Shown piece after piece: positions 28,401 to 36,481 of a stretch of DNA of 64,000 nt. The first letter of the stretch is position 1, and every line of letters starts with the position of its first letter. This DNA is from Hydrogenimonas urashimensis (GTDB taxonomy: Bacteria; Campylobacterota; Campylobacteria; Campylobacterales; Hydrogenimonadaceae), in NCBI RefSeq assembly GCF_016593255.1, contig NZ_AP023212.1, positions 856,001 to 920,000 of the forward strand. Direction: 5' to 3'. A model generated the notes under the pieces. That model had not been told where the DNA came from. It saw nothing but the letters and a program-made list of their open reading frames with translations, and made no database searches. The position numbers and the translations under genes were made by a program.

Positions 28401-28534
28401 ACCACGACCTGCGGACGGTTGGCGTCGGGAAAGAGGTTTTTGGGCAGCGTCACGAGCGCGATGATGCCCATGATAAAAAAGGCCGCGATGATGCTGTAGA
28501 GCATATAGGGCCGTTTGTAGAAATAGTCAAACAT
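25427..28534 (-). CDS. RND efflux transporter, AcrB/HAE-like
   Basis: A 1035-residue inner-membrane pump with 12 TM helices and two large periplasmic loops. TM4 contains GMLTDDAVVVLENIER, with the proton-relay Asp pair. Other RND signatures are NLFPDANRPQVVV near the start and GILLLFGIIIKNAVLLIDF in the second half. It is more like HAE1 pumps than heavy-metal CusA pumps, because a Met-rich entry is not evident. It works with the adaptor and channel encoded just upstream. Confidence 0.93.
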   Translation of the reverse strand: MFDYFYKRPYMLYSIIAAFFIMGIIALVTLPKNLFPDANRPQVVVITQVPGATAQVAANTVSKPIEEEISRLGLVRDISSVNVANFSIVKAEFEYEKGLEAAAVDVANALSIAKGKLPRTANPSIYTAGDFTLPVDVIAMRPKNDQLSMSDIRKIADSFIKPYLLSDPAIGNVEVFGGYESAIRIEVDPFKAKRYGVDFDKLAQVIGATNHDIPLGFTKSENGFYTITYYGERDQVERLKNLPVLPNVRLGDIADVSWSYKKRMSGYLGNGKEAIALSIQRSPGGSVLSVSKAARAEMAKLQKRYPNIDFSIADTQRDLIETANTNMLEALRDAVVYTLIVILIFLGNFRAIIAAGLSIPMVFFATMAIIWLMGGELNIVIYTAIILALGMLTDDAVVVLENIERHLDEEHEDLQTAIEKGTKEVIKPVFAGTIATIAIMFPLMFVGDFPQHIFRPLISTLIIALLVSYFLSITFIPKLSAWLYRNGTGKTKVEKWFEWLYQHTIGLLVGPYIGVLKFSNGKWWALRRMALTAAVVLTLVLSVKNILPLIGKDVMPPMDTGIIKAQILFSSNETVESAEKKLKPFLAWLHGQPWVRMSSVAFGSEPGVLSLGSGNLPAEATVTINAVNRFERKKSIWQLEDEIRDHLAKLPGVKRNDVFDFGATALSTIKAPLDVRIKSPNYDQLPQKAREIVDAMKSIKGLTSLSQSWDNDFAEIAVDIDVNKALSYGVTPYQIAQQMPEKGQIVALGADLASMNTQFMRLYLKGKFAKNIQTVRLLPIQTKFGEIPLEELADIHLQLTPAKIERDKMLYSVDASGYRAKRPVTHITEDSEKLLKTIDTTGFVVTQEGDIAQLNDSFKRMIKAIGLGVIILTMTLIAIYQSVRLALIMIVVLPLSMIGAAWGMLLFEKPSCMPSMVGVLLLFGIIIKNAVLLIDFYKEYEAKGQRPFNAAIQSVRVRFRPVMMTAFGTIAGMIPIALEQAVGLERLSPLADVAVGGLLIGTLLTLIYVPLYAYATDPRNKKSNPIEEIEEFIEE

Positions 28535-28546
28535 ATCGCTCCCCTT

Positions 28547-29641
28547 TTACTTGATCGTCTTGATCGCGACGCCGCTTAGAAGTTTGAGAAGAATGTCCGG
28601 TTTTTCGACGATGAGCCTTTTTCCCTCGATCGTCGTGTCCGTCACGACGACGCCCTCCTGACCGCGTGCTTTCACCCGTACCGGCATCGCTTTGGCGCGA
28701 TCGCCTTCGACGGCGAGCACATAGGTTTTGCCTTCGCGATCGAGCAGTGCATCCATCGGAAGTTTGATCCCCTGCCCCCTATAGGTGACGACATCCACAT
28801 CCACACGCTCTCCTGCCGTCAGCGTCGTCGCTTTCAGGTCTGCGCGGTACTCTTCGAGCCCGTTGAAGGTATGCATCAGATCGACGGTTTTGAGCAGTTT
28901 GCCCCGGTAGACGATCGCTTTGGGATGGATATCCCGAGGTGCTCTGACGATCAGGTAGACGCCGGTTTGCGCGTTGATCTGCATCAGCGGTTTGCCCGGC
29001 ATCGCCATATCGCCGGCATTGGCGAAGGTTTTGCTGACCGTGCCGTCGACCGGGGAGACGATTTTGGCGTAACTGAGCAGATCGAGAATCTCTTTCCGGT
29101 TGGCTTCGAGGCTTTTTATCTTCGAAAGTGCCTCTTTCACCCCGGCTTCGGCCGCGGCGATCCTGCTCGCTTCGCTTTCGTACTGCTCCATGGACGCCCC
29201 CCTGACCTTCAGCAGCGTTTCGGTGCGTTTGTGGATCGCTTTGAGATTTTCAAGCGTCGCACGCCTCGCTTCGAGTCCCTTTTTCGCCGCTTCGATCTGC
29301 GCGTTGATACTCTCCAATTTCGCTTTCAGGTCGGTTGTATCGAGCTGTGCGACCGTTTCACCCCGCCTGACAGGATCCCCGGCATGCCTGATGGCGACGA
29401 TACGGGCTGCGAGTTTGGAGGCGATCGTGGCACTGTTTTCGTTCTCCGCGATCGCGATATAGGGCAGTGTCAGCGTCACTTTCCCGGCTTTGGGTTCGAT
29501 GGTATGGACCACCACCGCATACTCTTTGGCTGTCGGCATCGACGCCTCGGCCGCTCTTTTGTGCTTGATCGCTCGAATTCCCAGTACCACCAACAATACG
29601 ACAACCGCCAGAATGATCGATATCTTGAGTGCCTTCTTCAT
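28547..29641 (-). CDS. RND efflux periplasmic adaptor
   Basis: A 364-residue HlyD-family adaptor. It has one N-terminal TM helix (about 5-24), a lipoyl half-motif around AIRHAGDPVRRGETVAQLD, a coiled coil (about 95-190) and a second half-motif (KIVSPVDGTVSKTFANAGD). It couples the pump to the outer-membrane channel. Confidence 0.92.
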   Translation of the reverse strand: MKKALKISIILAVVVLLVVLGIRAIKHKRAAEASMPTAKEYAVVVHTIEPKAGKVTLTLPYIAIAENENSATIASKLAARIVAIRHAGDPVRRGETVAQLDTTDLKAKLESINAQIEAAKKGLEARRATLENLKAIHKRTETLLKVRGASMEQYESEASRIAAAEAGVKEALSKIKSLEANRKEILDLLSYAKIVSPVDGTVSKTFANAGDMAMPGKPLMQINAQTGVYLIVRAPRDIHPKAIVYRGKLLKTVDLMHTFNGLEEYRADLKATTLTAGERVDVDVVTYRGQGIKLPMDALLDREGKTYVLAVEGDRAKAMPVRVKARGQEGVVVTDTTIEGKRLIVEKPDILLKLLSGVAIKTIK

Positions 29642-29650
29642 CTTCTCTCC

Positions 29651-30964
29651 TTACTCCACAATAGTTTTCAGATCGTTGCCGTAGATGACGGCCAGCTGGG
29701 CCATCGTCTGCCACCGCTTCATTTGTGCTTCGAACACCTTGCTCTGGGCATCGAGCAGCCCCTCTTCGTAGCGAAGGTACTCCTCTTCGGTGAGACGGCC
29801 CGCCTGCAGCGCCACTTTGGCGTATTCGAGCAGCGATTCTCTTTTTTGGACACTCTTTTTGGCCAGTTCTATGGAACGGGTGTAGAGTTTCAGGGACGTT
29901 TTGAGTGCTTTGGTTTTGGCGAGAAGCTCCTGTCTCATTTTGGCCAGATGCAGTTTCTCTTTTTCAAGCGCGACCCTCGCACGTTCGATATCGGTGTAGG
30001 TGCCCTTTTCAAACAGCGGCATCGTGACACCGACCATGTAGTTGCCGTAGCTTCGGTGCACGTCGTCGGAAACATGGGTCGAAACAGATGGGGGAACGGT
30101 GTTGACAGCGTTTTGGCCATAGTTTTCGCTCCACACGGCGCTCAGTGATATCCTGGGGTAGAGCCTGCCGTAGCTCGCGTCGATTCCCTTCGCCTTGGCT
30201 TCCACCCCATACTCCAGCGGTTTGAGGGCGAAGATCTCTCCTTCCTGCACCCCCCGTTTTTGGGAAATCGGGGCGGGTTCATCCAACTCCAGTCCCGTCA
30301 GTGACGCAATGCGGCTGCGAAGGGATGCCTGCTTGATATCGATATCGTTCACGGCAATGTCAAGACGGTTAATCGACTCCTCCATCTTGTCCAGGGTCAC
30401 ACCGGGAGCGCGACCGCTTGTCACCTTGATACGGGTGTCTTCGAGCATCTTTTCGATAGAACGCTTTCGGGCCGCGAGCGCTTTTTTGAGAGATACAAGA
30501 TAGCGCCAGGAAGCGTCGGAACCTAGCAGCAACGCTTCGTGTTCCAGCAGATTGAGCCGCTCTTTGGCTTTGGCGCTTTGAGCCATCGAACGGGCCTGGT
30601 CTGCGAGAGCGAAGAGCTCTTTGACGAAGATCGGCATCGAAAGCCTGCCCCCAAGCCGTTCGATCGTCGTAGCAAAGGGCAGTGGCTCCCCGTGCCCTGA
30701 AACTTTTATGGATTCCGCCGGCGACATCGGGCGAAGATTGGTTGGCGAATTGTAATGCTCATAGGTGGCAAAAAGCGATGCCCTCGGATAGAAGGCGTCT
30801 TTCACCTTCTGGGCCGACAGTTCGGCGTATTCGGAACTTTTCACATCCATCTGTGTGACGGGGTTTTTCTTAAGGGCATCGAAAAGCTCGGTCATCGTCG
30901 CCGCCTGCGACTGGGTCGCGAATCCTACCGCCACCGCCACGCTGATTGCGAACCGTCGTTTCAT
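29651..30964 (-). CDS. TolC-family outer membrane efflux protein
   Basis: A 437-residue protein with a signal peptide (residues 1-21, MKRRFAISVAVAVGFATQSQ) and the two helical OEP repeats. It overlaps the TetR gene by 4 bp (ATGA). Confidence 0.9.
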   Translation of the reverse strand: MKRRFAISVAVAVGFATQSQAATMTELFDALKKNPVTQMDVKSSEYAELSAQKVKDAFYPRASLFATYEHYNSPTNLRPMSPAESIKVSGHGEPLPFATTIERLGGRLSMPIFVKELFALADQARSMAQSAKAKERLNLLEHEALLLGSDASWRYLVSLKKALAARKRSIEKMLEDTRIKVTSGRAPGVTLDKMEESINRLDIAVNDIDIKQASLRSRIASLTGLELDEPAPISQKRGVQEGEIFALKPLEYGVEAKAKGIDASYGRLYPRISLSAVWSENYGQNAVNTVPPSVSTHVSDDVHRSYGNYMVGVTMPLFEKGTYTDIERARVALEKEKLHLAKMRQELLAKTKALKTSLKLYTRSIELAKKSVQKRESLLEYAKVALQAGRLTEEEYLRYEEGLLDAQSKVFEAQMKRWQTMAQLAVIYGNDLKTIVE

Positions 30965-31581
30965 TCTTTATCCTTTTTCACTGATTTGATCACTTTATTG
31001 GCCAGTATCCGGGCCAGATCCGGCAGCGAAGGGTCGGGACTGACGGGGTGAAATCCCCGCACGTTCCGTGCGACACGGGCACGAATCGTGCGAGTGGTCT
31101 GGTGCATGATGAGCGTCGAGACGATCATCATCTGCACGACCATCGGATTTTCCATCGCGAAGACCCCTTCCTCGATCCCTTCGTTAAGGATTGCCGTTAC
31201 CGTTCCCAGGGATTCGGAGAGAACCTTGGCCGCCCGGTCGCTCATCTGTTTGCCGTCGTCGGCAAATTCGTGGGCCAATATGGCGGCAAAACAGCGATGC
31301 TCCTGCAAAAAGGCGCCAAAGGCTTCGATATAGGCGCGAAGTTTCGCTTCGGCCCCTTCGCTTGCGGCGACGGCTTCTTTGACCGATTCGGCCAGCTTTT
31401 CGAGCCGAAAAAGCAGCACCGCTTCGTACAGAGCCGCTTTGTCTCTGAAGTGGTAGTAGATGGCAGGTTTGGTCACTCCCACTTCCGTGGCAATCTCCTC
31501 CAGCGACGCCCCTTCGAACCCCTTTTGGGAGAAATGCTGCGCCGCCACCCGAAGGATTTTCTCTTTTTTGCTTCCTTTCAT
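30961..31581 (-). CDS. TetR-family repressor of the efflux operon
   Basis: A 206-residue regulator. The N-terminal helix-turn-helix is FEGASLEEIATEVGVTKPAI with YYHFRDKAALYEAV. The C-terminal ligand domain resembles AcrR/TtgR types. AAGGA precedes ATG 31581. Being first in the operon and having a palindrome just upstream, it probably represses itself and the pump. Confidence 0.9.
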   Translation of the reverse strand: MKGSKKEKILRVAAQHFSQKGFEGASLEEIATEVGVTKPAIYYHFRDKAALYEAVLLFRLEKLAESVKEAVAASEGAEAKLRAYIEAFGAFLQEHRCFAAILAHEFADDGKQMSDRAAKVLSESLGTVTAILNEGIEEGVFAMENPMVVQMMIVSTLIMHQTTRTIRARVARNVRGFHPVSPDPSLPDLARILANKVIKSVKKDKE

Positions 31582-31589
31582 ACTTGTCC

Positions 31590-31607
31590 TTACTTACTGT
31601 TAAGTAA
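31590..31607. promoter_or_regulatory. TetR operator
   Basis: A perfect 7-4-7 palindrome, TTACTTA-CTGT-TAAGTAA, nine bases upstream of the repressor start. It sits between the repressor and the divergent Spy-like gene. Confidence 0.75.
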
Positions 31608-31710
31608 CTATAACACGGGAGAGACCGGTTTGTCAAATATCCGAAACCGTTCACAATCCGTACACATAGTTGTGATACCATACGAACGCAATCACAAAAA
31701 AGGAGAAACA

Positions 31711-32232
31711 ATGTTCAAAAGAGCACTCGCCATGATCGCTGCGGCATCAATCGCACTGACTGCCGCACAGGCCCAACCGGAAAATCCCCAGATGCAAGGA
31801 CAAAAGCATATGCAGGGCAAAAAGAAGATGAGAGGCATGCACTCGGTCTTCCTGATTCAGCGCGGCCTGCCCCACTACTCGATGATTCTGATGAAAATGT
31901 GGGACAATCCGAAGCTGGCCCTCACGCCGGAACAGAAAACGAAACTCGAAGCGATTCGCACTCATACCATGACGCAGATCAAAGAGATCGCGCCGCAGGT
32001 CAAGCAGCTGCGCAAAAAAATCGTCCAGGAATCCAAAAGCGGTGCCAAACCCGAGACACTCGCAGCCAATGTCGACAAACTGGCAAGTCTTAAAGCCAAA
32101 GCCACAAAAGTTCAACTGCAATGCATTTATGACACACGACAGGTTCTTACGGCTGAACAACTCGAGTTCATTCACAAACATCTGAAACATAAAATGAAAA
32201 AACACAAACAAAAAAAGAGAGAGCATCAATAA
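31711..32232 (+). CDS. Spy/CpxP-like periplasmic LTxxQ protein
   Basis: A 173-residue secreted protein with a signal peptide (residues 1-21, ALTAAQA|QP). The helical body includes LTPEQKTKLEAI, an LTxxQ motif, and a second LTAEQLEFI. It is rich in Met, His and Lys (KHMQGKKKMRGMH), suggesting metal binding. AGGAG precedes the ATG at 31711; longer upstream frames are antisense to tetR. It is divergent from the efflux operon and may share its operator. Confidence 0.8.
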   Translation: MFKRALAMIAAASIALTAAQAQPENPQMQGQKHMQGKKKMRGMHSVFLIQRGLPHYSMILMKMWDNPKLALTPEQKTKLEAIRTHTMTQIKEIAPQVKQLRKKIVQESKSGAKPETLAANVDKLASLKAKATKVQLQCIYDTRQVLTAEQLEFIHKHLKHKMKKHKQKKREHQ

Positions 32233-32246
32233 GCTCCGATGAACCT

Positions 32247-32267
32247 TCCCCGCTTGTACGGCGGGGA
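32247..32267 (+). terminator. Hairpin downstream of the Spy-like gene
   Basis: TCCCCGC and GCGGGGA form a 7-bp stem with a 7-nt loop. The T-tract is poor. Confidence 0.5.
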
Positions 32268-32306
32268 TTAACTCCCGTTTAACACTCCTTCGATAGACTG
32301 CTTCTC

Positions 32307-32819
32307 ATGAAAAAAATCGTGATCGTTCTTGGTTTCATCGTTCTTGTGGTGATTTTGTTCCTCTCGCTGGCCGAAAAACCGCATCCAAAAATTGTTTTGT
32401 TGGGAAATATCGGACAAAAAGCGGTGGAAATCGTCCCCAATGCCTGGCAGTGCAGTGCGTGCAAAATGCCGATAACCTCGCAAAGGCATGCTGGCGAAGT
32501 GGTCACCGACGACGGAAAAACGTGGTTTTTCGACGATGTGGGATGTCTTGCCGGATGGCTGAGTGACAAACCCTTCAGAGAAAAAGCAGTGGTCTGGGTC
32601 CATACACTCGATACGAAGCGATGGATCGATGGAAGAAAAGCGTGGTACAGCGTCTTGGAAAACACCCCGATGGGATACGGTTTTAGTGCCTATGAAAAAC
32701 AAGGACCCGACAGAATCGATTTTGCGACGATGTGCGGACGGATGGCGAGGGGAGAGAACCTGACTGACAGAGAATATGCCCGAAAACTTTTGAAAGAGAG
32801 GCGGCATGGAAGCCGTTAA
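32307..32819 (+). CDS. NosL-like copper-binding protein
   Basis: A 170-residue protein with an N-terminal membrane anchor (about 4-22). The NosL-type core is WQCSACKMPITSQRH with CxxCxM, followed by WFFDDVGCLAGWL. NosL proteins deliver Cu(I) to N2O reductase and relatives. No nos genes are in the window, so its partner is unknown. It overlaps the next gene by 14 bp. Confidence 0.78.
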   Translation: MKKIVIVLGFIVLVVILFLSLAEKPHPKIVLLGNIGQKAVEIVPNAWQCSACKMPITSQRHAGEVVTDDGKTWFFDDVGCLAGWLSDKPFREKAVVWVHTLDTKRWIDGRKAWYSVLENTPMGYGFSAYEKQGPDRIDFATMCGRMARGENLTDREYARKLLKERRHGSR

Positions 32820-33516
32820 TTTCCTCTCGATCGCTACGATCGCCTTTCTGGGAAGTTTCGGCCACTGCATCGGCATGTGCGGCGGCATCGTCCTGGCCTA
32901 TACGGGCACCAAGGTCCATCCCCAATGGAACGCCGTCCACCAATCCACCGCCCATCTGCTCTATTCGCTCGGCCGTGTCACCACCTACACGGTGATGGGG
33001 GCGCTGTTTGGCTATCTGGGCAGTGTGGCGACCTTCAGCGGCTACACGGTCGCGGCCCTCTTCATCTTCGCGGGTGGCGTGATGATTCTAACCGGACTCT
33101 CCATCATGGGGAAGGTGAAATTTCTCACTCTCATCGAACATTCGCTGATGAAAAGCCATTGGTACCAGAAGAGTTTCCGCGCCATCATGCACGACAGAAG
33201 CCTTTTTAGCTTCTATCTGCTCGGCATGCTTAACGGCCTGCTTCCCTGTGGCTTCGTCTACTTCTTCGCCGTCACCGCCGCCAGCACGATGAGCCCGTTC
33301 TGGGGCGCGGTGGTGATGCTGGTTTTCGGCCTAAGCACCGTTCCGGCCCTCTTTTCGCTCGGTTTTTTCACCGGAATGATGCAAAAAGGCAGCCTGCGCA
33401 AAACGATGGTCACCCTCGCCTCCGTCGCCGTCATTGTCTATGGCCTCTTCATGATCGCCGATGCCGTGAAATTCATCCGGCACCCCGAACGAAGCCTTTT
33501 GCACTGCTGCGATTGA
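32806..33516 (+). CDS. Sulfite exporter TauE/SafE-like (CcoH-associated type) membrane protein
   Basis: A 236-residue protein with six or seven helices. It has GSFGHCIGMCGGIV near the N-terminus and GMLNGLLPCGFVY in the middle, the paired Cys signature of the family linked to copper delivery and cbb3 oxidase biogenesis. Its overlap with the NosL-like gene supports a copper-trafficking pair. Confidence 0.78.
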   Translation: MEAVNFLSIATIAFLGSFGHCIGMCGGIVLAYTGTKVHPQWNAVHQSTAHLLYSLGRVTTYTVMGALFGYLGSVATFSGYTVAALFIFAGGVMILTGLSIMGKVKFLTLIEHSLMKSHWYQKSFRAIMHDRSLFSFYLLGMLNGLLPCGFVYFFAVTAASTMSPFWGAVVMLVFGLSTVPALFSLGFFTGMMQKGSLRKTMVTLASVAVIVYGLFMIADAVKFIRHPERSLLHCCD

Positions 33517-33573
33517 AAGTGGATAATGTATAGCGAAATATTTACTTTGCTCGTTTGGTAGGTAGTTGGAAAG

Positions 33574-33591
33574 TAGCCCCTTGCGGGGCTA
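33574..33591. terminator. Bidirectional hairpin between convergent genes
   Basis: TAGCCCC-TTGC-GGGGCTA, a 7-bp stem, lies between the TauE-like gene and the peroxidase gene. Confidence 0.55.
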
Positions 33592-33595
33592 TAGT

Positions 33596-34627
33596 TTAGT
33601 TCAGATCGGGTTTGGGAGTTTTGTTCGTGCTGGCAGGAAGCATCGGGTAGCGGACATAGGGTTTCTTGCCTGTCAGCGCGCCGAAGAAGGTTTCGATCTT
33701 TTCGGCCTCTTTGTCGCTGATCTTCACGCCAAGCTGCGTCTCGCCCATGATCTTGATCGCCTCTTTGATGTCCCACACCGCACCGTTGTGGAAATAGGGG
33801 CGTGTTTCAAGGATGTTTCGCAGGGTCGGTACTTTGACCATACCGTTTTTGTCACCCTTGAAATCGCCGACATTGGCGTATTTGTATTTTCCGACGGCAG
33901 GGAACGGCTGCATGCTTCCGCCAAGCGCCACGCCGTTGTGGCAGCTTGCACACCCTTTGTCGATGAAGAGTTTCAGGCCCTCTTTCTCCTCTTTGCTTAG
34001 CGCTCTGTCGCACCCCTGCAGATATTTGTCATAGCGTGAAGGGGTCACCAGCGTGCGCTCGAAAGCGCCGATCACGTCCGCCACATCTTTGAAGGTCGGT
34101 TTCATCTTCGGATTGTGGTAGGCTCGTTTGAACGCCTTGACATATTCTGGGATAGAATTGACCACGTCGGTGACATGCTGTTTGGTCGCGGCCATTTCGG
34201 GAGAAGCCTGCATCGGTCCTTGGGCCTGGTCTTCCAGGTCGGGGCTGCGGCCGTCCCAAAATTGGCTTCCGGCGAAGACGGCGTTGTAGACCGTCGGCGA
34301 ATTGAGGTGGTGCGGGTTGTGGCGCCACATATGACCCGTCGCCGCGTCGACACCGTCCACACCGCCGGTTGCCAGGTTGTGACAGGTGTTACAGCTGATC
34401 AAACCGCTCTTGCTGAGCCTGGGGTCGAAATAGAGTTTCTTACCCAGCTCCACCTTCTCGTCGGTGATCGGGTTTTTGGGGTTGTCGATCAGTTTCAAAA
34501 GTTCCGTTCTACTCTCCGGAATCGGTTTGAGACCGGCTTTTTTCGCCTTTGTCATCAACGCATCCGAAGCGACGGCACTGATACCCAAAGCCGCAACAAC
34601 ACTCAATGCTGCTGTTAATCTTTTCAT
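33596..34627 (-). CDS. Di-heme cytochrome c peroxidase
   Basis: A 343-residue periplasmic protein with a signal peptide (residues 1-20). Two heme c motifs are visible: CNTCH and CASCH. Other family segments are PRLSKSGLISCNTCH and GMVKVPTLRNILETRPYFHN. It reduces H2O2 with electrons from cytochrome c. AGGAG precedes ATG 34627. Confidence 0.93.
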   Translation of the reverse strand: MKRLTAALSVVAALGISAVASDALMTKAKKAGLKPIPESRTELLKLIDNPKNPITDEKVELGKKLYFDPRLSKSGLISCNTCHNLATGGVDGVDAATGHMWRHNPHHLNSPTVYNAVFAGSQFWDGRSPDLEDQAQGPMQASPEMAATKQHVTDVVNSIPEYVKAFKRAYHNPKMKPTFKDVADVIGAFERTLVTPSRYDKYLQGCDRALSKEEKEGLKLFIDKGCASCHNGVALGGSMQPFPAVGKYKYANVGDFKGDKNGMVKVPTLRNILETRPYFHNGAVWDIKEAIKIMGETQLGVKISDKEAEKIETFFGALTGKKPYVRYPMLPASTNKTPKPDLN

Positions 34628-34712
34628 CTTTTCTCCTCCTGAAATTTTATAAGAAATTATACACTATTGGATAATATTTTTCTCTTAAAGTAAATAATTT
34701 ATTGTCGCTGTC

Positions 34713-35360
34713 TCAGCATAGATGTTCGCGCTTGAAATACTCTCTCGGCGCTTTGCACAGAGGGCACGCTTTGGGCGCTTTTTTGCCCCTGTGGACATGG
34801 CCGCACACTTCACAGACCCAGTATTCATCCTCGTCGCTGTCGAAGAACCCCTCCTCTTCGAGGCACTTTTTGAGCTCGGCGTATTCGCGCTCGTGCTCCA
34901 CTTCGACTTTGGCGATCGCCTTGAGCAACCTAGCGATATCCTTGTGTCCCTCCTCTTCGGCGATTTTGGCGAAGTTGGGGTACATTTCGGTATGCTCGTA
35001 ATGCTCCCCGGCCATGGCGATGTCGAGATTTTTGAGCGTTTCGTAGATCTCAATGCCGAACATCAGCTGGTTGTAGGCCTTGAATTCGGCTTTGGCGTGG
35101 TACTTTTCGTTCATCGCCGCCTCTTTGAAGTGTTCGGCGATGCGATGCCACCCCTCTTCCTGCGCCATCTCGGCAAAAAACTCGTATTTGTTTCGCGCCA
35201 TCGATTCGCCGGCGAAGGCCTTCATCAGATTCACCGCCGTGAGGTTTTCGGTGGTGCAGACCATCTCTTCGCCGCAGCAGACCAGCGTACCGCCGCCGAC
35301 TTTCTGGACTTCGACCTCGTTGCCGCATTTGTTGCATTTGTAGGTTTCATACTGTCTCAT
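34713..35360 (-). CDS. Rubrerythrin with N-terminal desulforedoxin and C-terminal rubredoxin domains
   Basis: A 215-residue peroxide-reducing protein. Residues about 8-35 hold a CNKCG and CCGEEM desulforedoxin-like iron site. Residues about 40-170 form the diiron domain ([24 protein letters not shown]). Residues about 178-210 form rubredoxin ([17 protein letters not shown]). This three-part layout is the Campylobacterota Rrc/Dlp type. GGGAG precedes ATG 35360; it overlaps the ferritin-like gene by 4 bp. Confidence 0.92.
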   Translation of the reverse strand: MRQYETYKCNKCGNEVEVQKVGGGTLVCCGEEMVCTTENLTAVNLMKAFAGESMARNKYEFFAEMAQEEGWHRIAEHFKEAAMNEKYHAKAEFKAYNQLMFGIEIYETLKNLDIAMAGEHYEHTEMYPNFAKIAEEEGHKDIARLLKAIAKVEVEHEREYAELKKCLEEEGFFDSDEDEYWVCEVCGHVHRGKKAPKACPLCKAPREYFKREHLC

Positions 35361-35872
35361 TGGATACTCCCTTTTATCTGTTCGACAAATTCGGAAATGT
35401 CTTCGTGCAGTGCCACAAGATCCTCTTCGTGCTCCACCTCGTCGGCAAGAATCTGGCTGACGATGTCGTAGGTGACGATATCCTTGTCTCTCGTCATCTC
35501 CGCCAATTGGCTGTAGACGCCGATCGCGCACTGCTCTCCTTTGATGGCATCCTCGAGAACACTGAGCACATCGAAATTTTCGGGTGCATCGTAACCGCAG
35601 TTGGTTTTTTCGAACCACTCTTTGGGATGCAGAATCGGCGTGCCGCCCAGCTGGATGATACGGTCAGCCACCATCCCCGCATGCCGCAGCTCGTCCGCAG
35701 CGTGCTGATCCAACTCGGCAATAGCCGCATCTTTCATGATCCCTTTGATCACTTTGCTTTCTATATAATACTGATAATAGGCCAGCCACTCATCCGCATA
35801 GGCTCTGTTAAGCATACGGATCACTTCAGCGATGTCGACACCTTTGATGATTGAATTGCCACGAGTTGCCAT
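35357..35872 (-). CDS. Ferritin-like/DPS-like protein
   Basis: A 171-residue ferritin-superfamily protein. Ligand-type residues appear in [42 protein letters not shown] and [10 protein letters not shown]. It resembles bacterioferritin/DpsL types and probably stores iron or detoxifies peroxide. It is co-transcribed with rubrerythrin and divergent from perR. Confidence 0.85.
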   Translation of the reverse strand: MATRGNSIIKGVDIAEVIRMLNRAYADEWLAYYQYYIESKVIKGIMKDAAIAELDQHAADELRHAGMVADRIIQLGGTPILHPKEWFEKTNCGYDAPENFDVLSVLEDAIKGEQCAIGVYSQLAEMTRDKDIVTYDIVSQILADEVEHEEDLVALHEDISEFVEQIKGSIQ

Positions 35873-35890
35873 TTTGACTCCTTTTTTATT

Positions 35891-35946
35891 GGAAAATTTT
35901 TTTCCTAAGAAAATTATTGCGTAAAAAGTCTTAAAAGAAAATTATT
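35891..35946. promoter_or_regulatory. Repeated Fur/PerR-type operator region
   Basis: Between the ferritin-like gene and perR are GGAAAA-N3-TTTTCC at 35891-35905 and two direct copies of AAGAAAATTATT (35907-35918 and 35935-35946), 28 bp apart. The repeats are consistent with PerR or Fur binding to the divergent promoters. Confidence 0.5.
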
Positions 35947-36058
35947 TTCCACTCAGCACCTTCAGCGTTAACGGCCCTGTCAATATGTTTGATGTATAAC
36001 TATAAAAAATAAAAGACTCTTTTTGGTAAAATGCCGACATTCTTATTGGGGGAAAATG

Positions 36059-36481
36059 ATGAAAGGAACAGCCGAACTGCTCAAAGAGCATCAGCTCAAA
36101 GTGACGCCGCAGCGTCTGAAAATTGTCAAGATGCTTGAAGAGCATGGTCATATCAATATCGAAGAGATGTACCGTGAAATGCTCAAAGAGTTTCCAAGCG
36201 TTTCTCTGGCCACGATTTACAAAAACATCAACCAGATGATCGAGAGCGGACTCATTCAGGAGGTGAAGCTTCCGCAAACGAAATCGGTCTACGAACTGAT
36301 CAAAGAGCCGCATCTGCATATGGTTTGCGACAGATGCCACAAAGTGGAAGATATCGTCATCGGTACCGAGAAAATCATAGAAGAAGCGGAAAAACTGAGC
36401 GGCTACAAAATTAAAGAGAGCTTCATCACCCTGCGTGGCATCTGTCCCGCGTGCCAGAAGAAGGTGTCCGAAGAGGCATGA
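36059..36481 (+). CDS. perR: PerR/Fur-family peroxide or iron regulator
   Basis: A 140-residue protein. The winged helix spans about residues 8-85 (LKVTPQRLKIVKMLEEHGHI). The Zn site has CDRCH and CPAC. The regulatory-metal region HLHMVCDRCHKVEDI fits PerR. Start ATG at 36059 or 36056 after a GGGGGA site. Its gene ends inside the 3' end of the convergent diguanylate cyclase (56-bp tail overlap). The divergent ferritin and rubrerythrin genes are likely targets. Confidence 0.85.
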   Translation: MKGTAELLKEHQLKVTPQRLKIVKMLEEHGHINIEEMYREMLKEFPSVSLATIYKNINQMIESGLIQEVKLPQTKSVYELIKEPHLHMVCDRCHKVEDIVIGTEKIIEEAEKLSGYKIKESFITLRGICPACQKKVSEEA

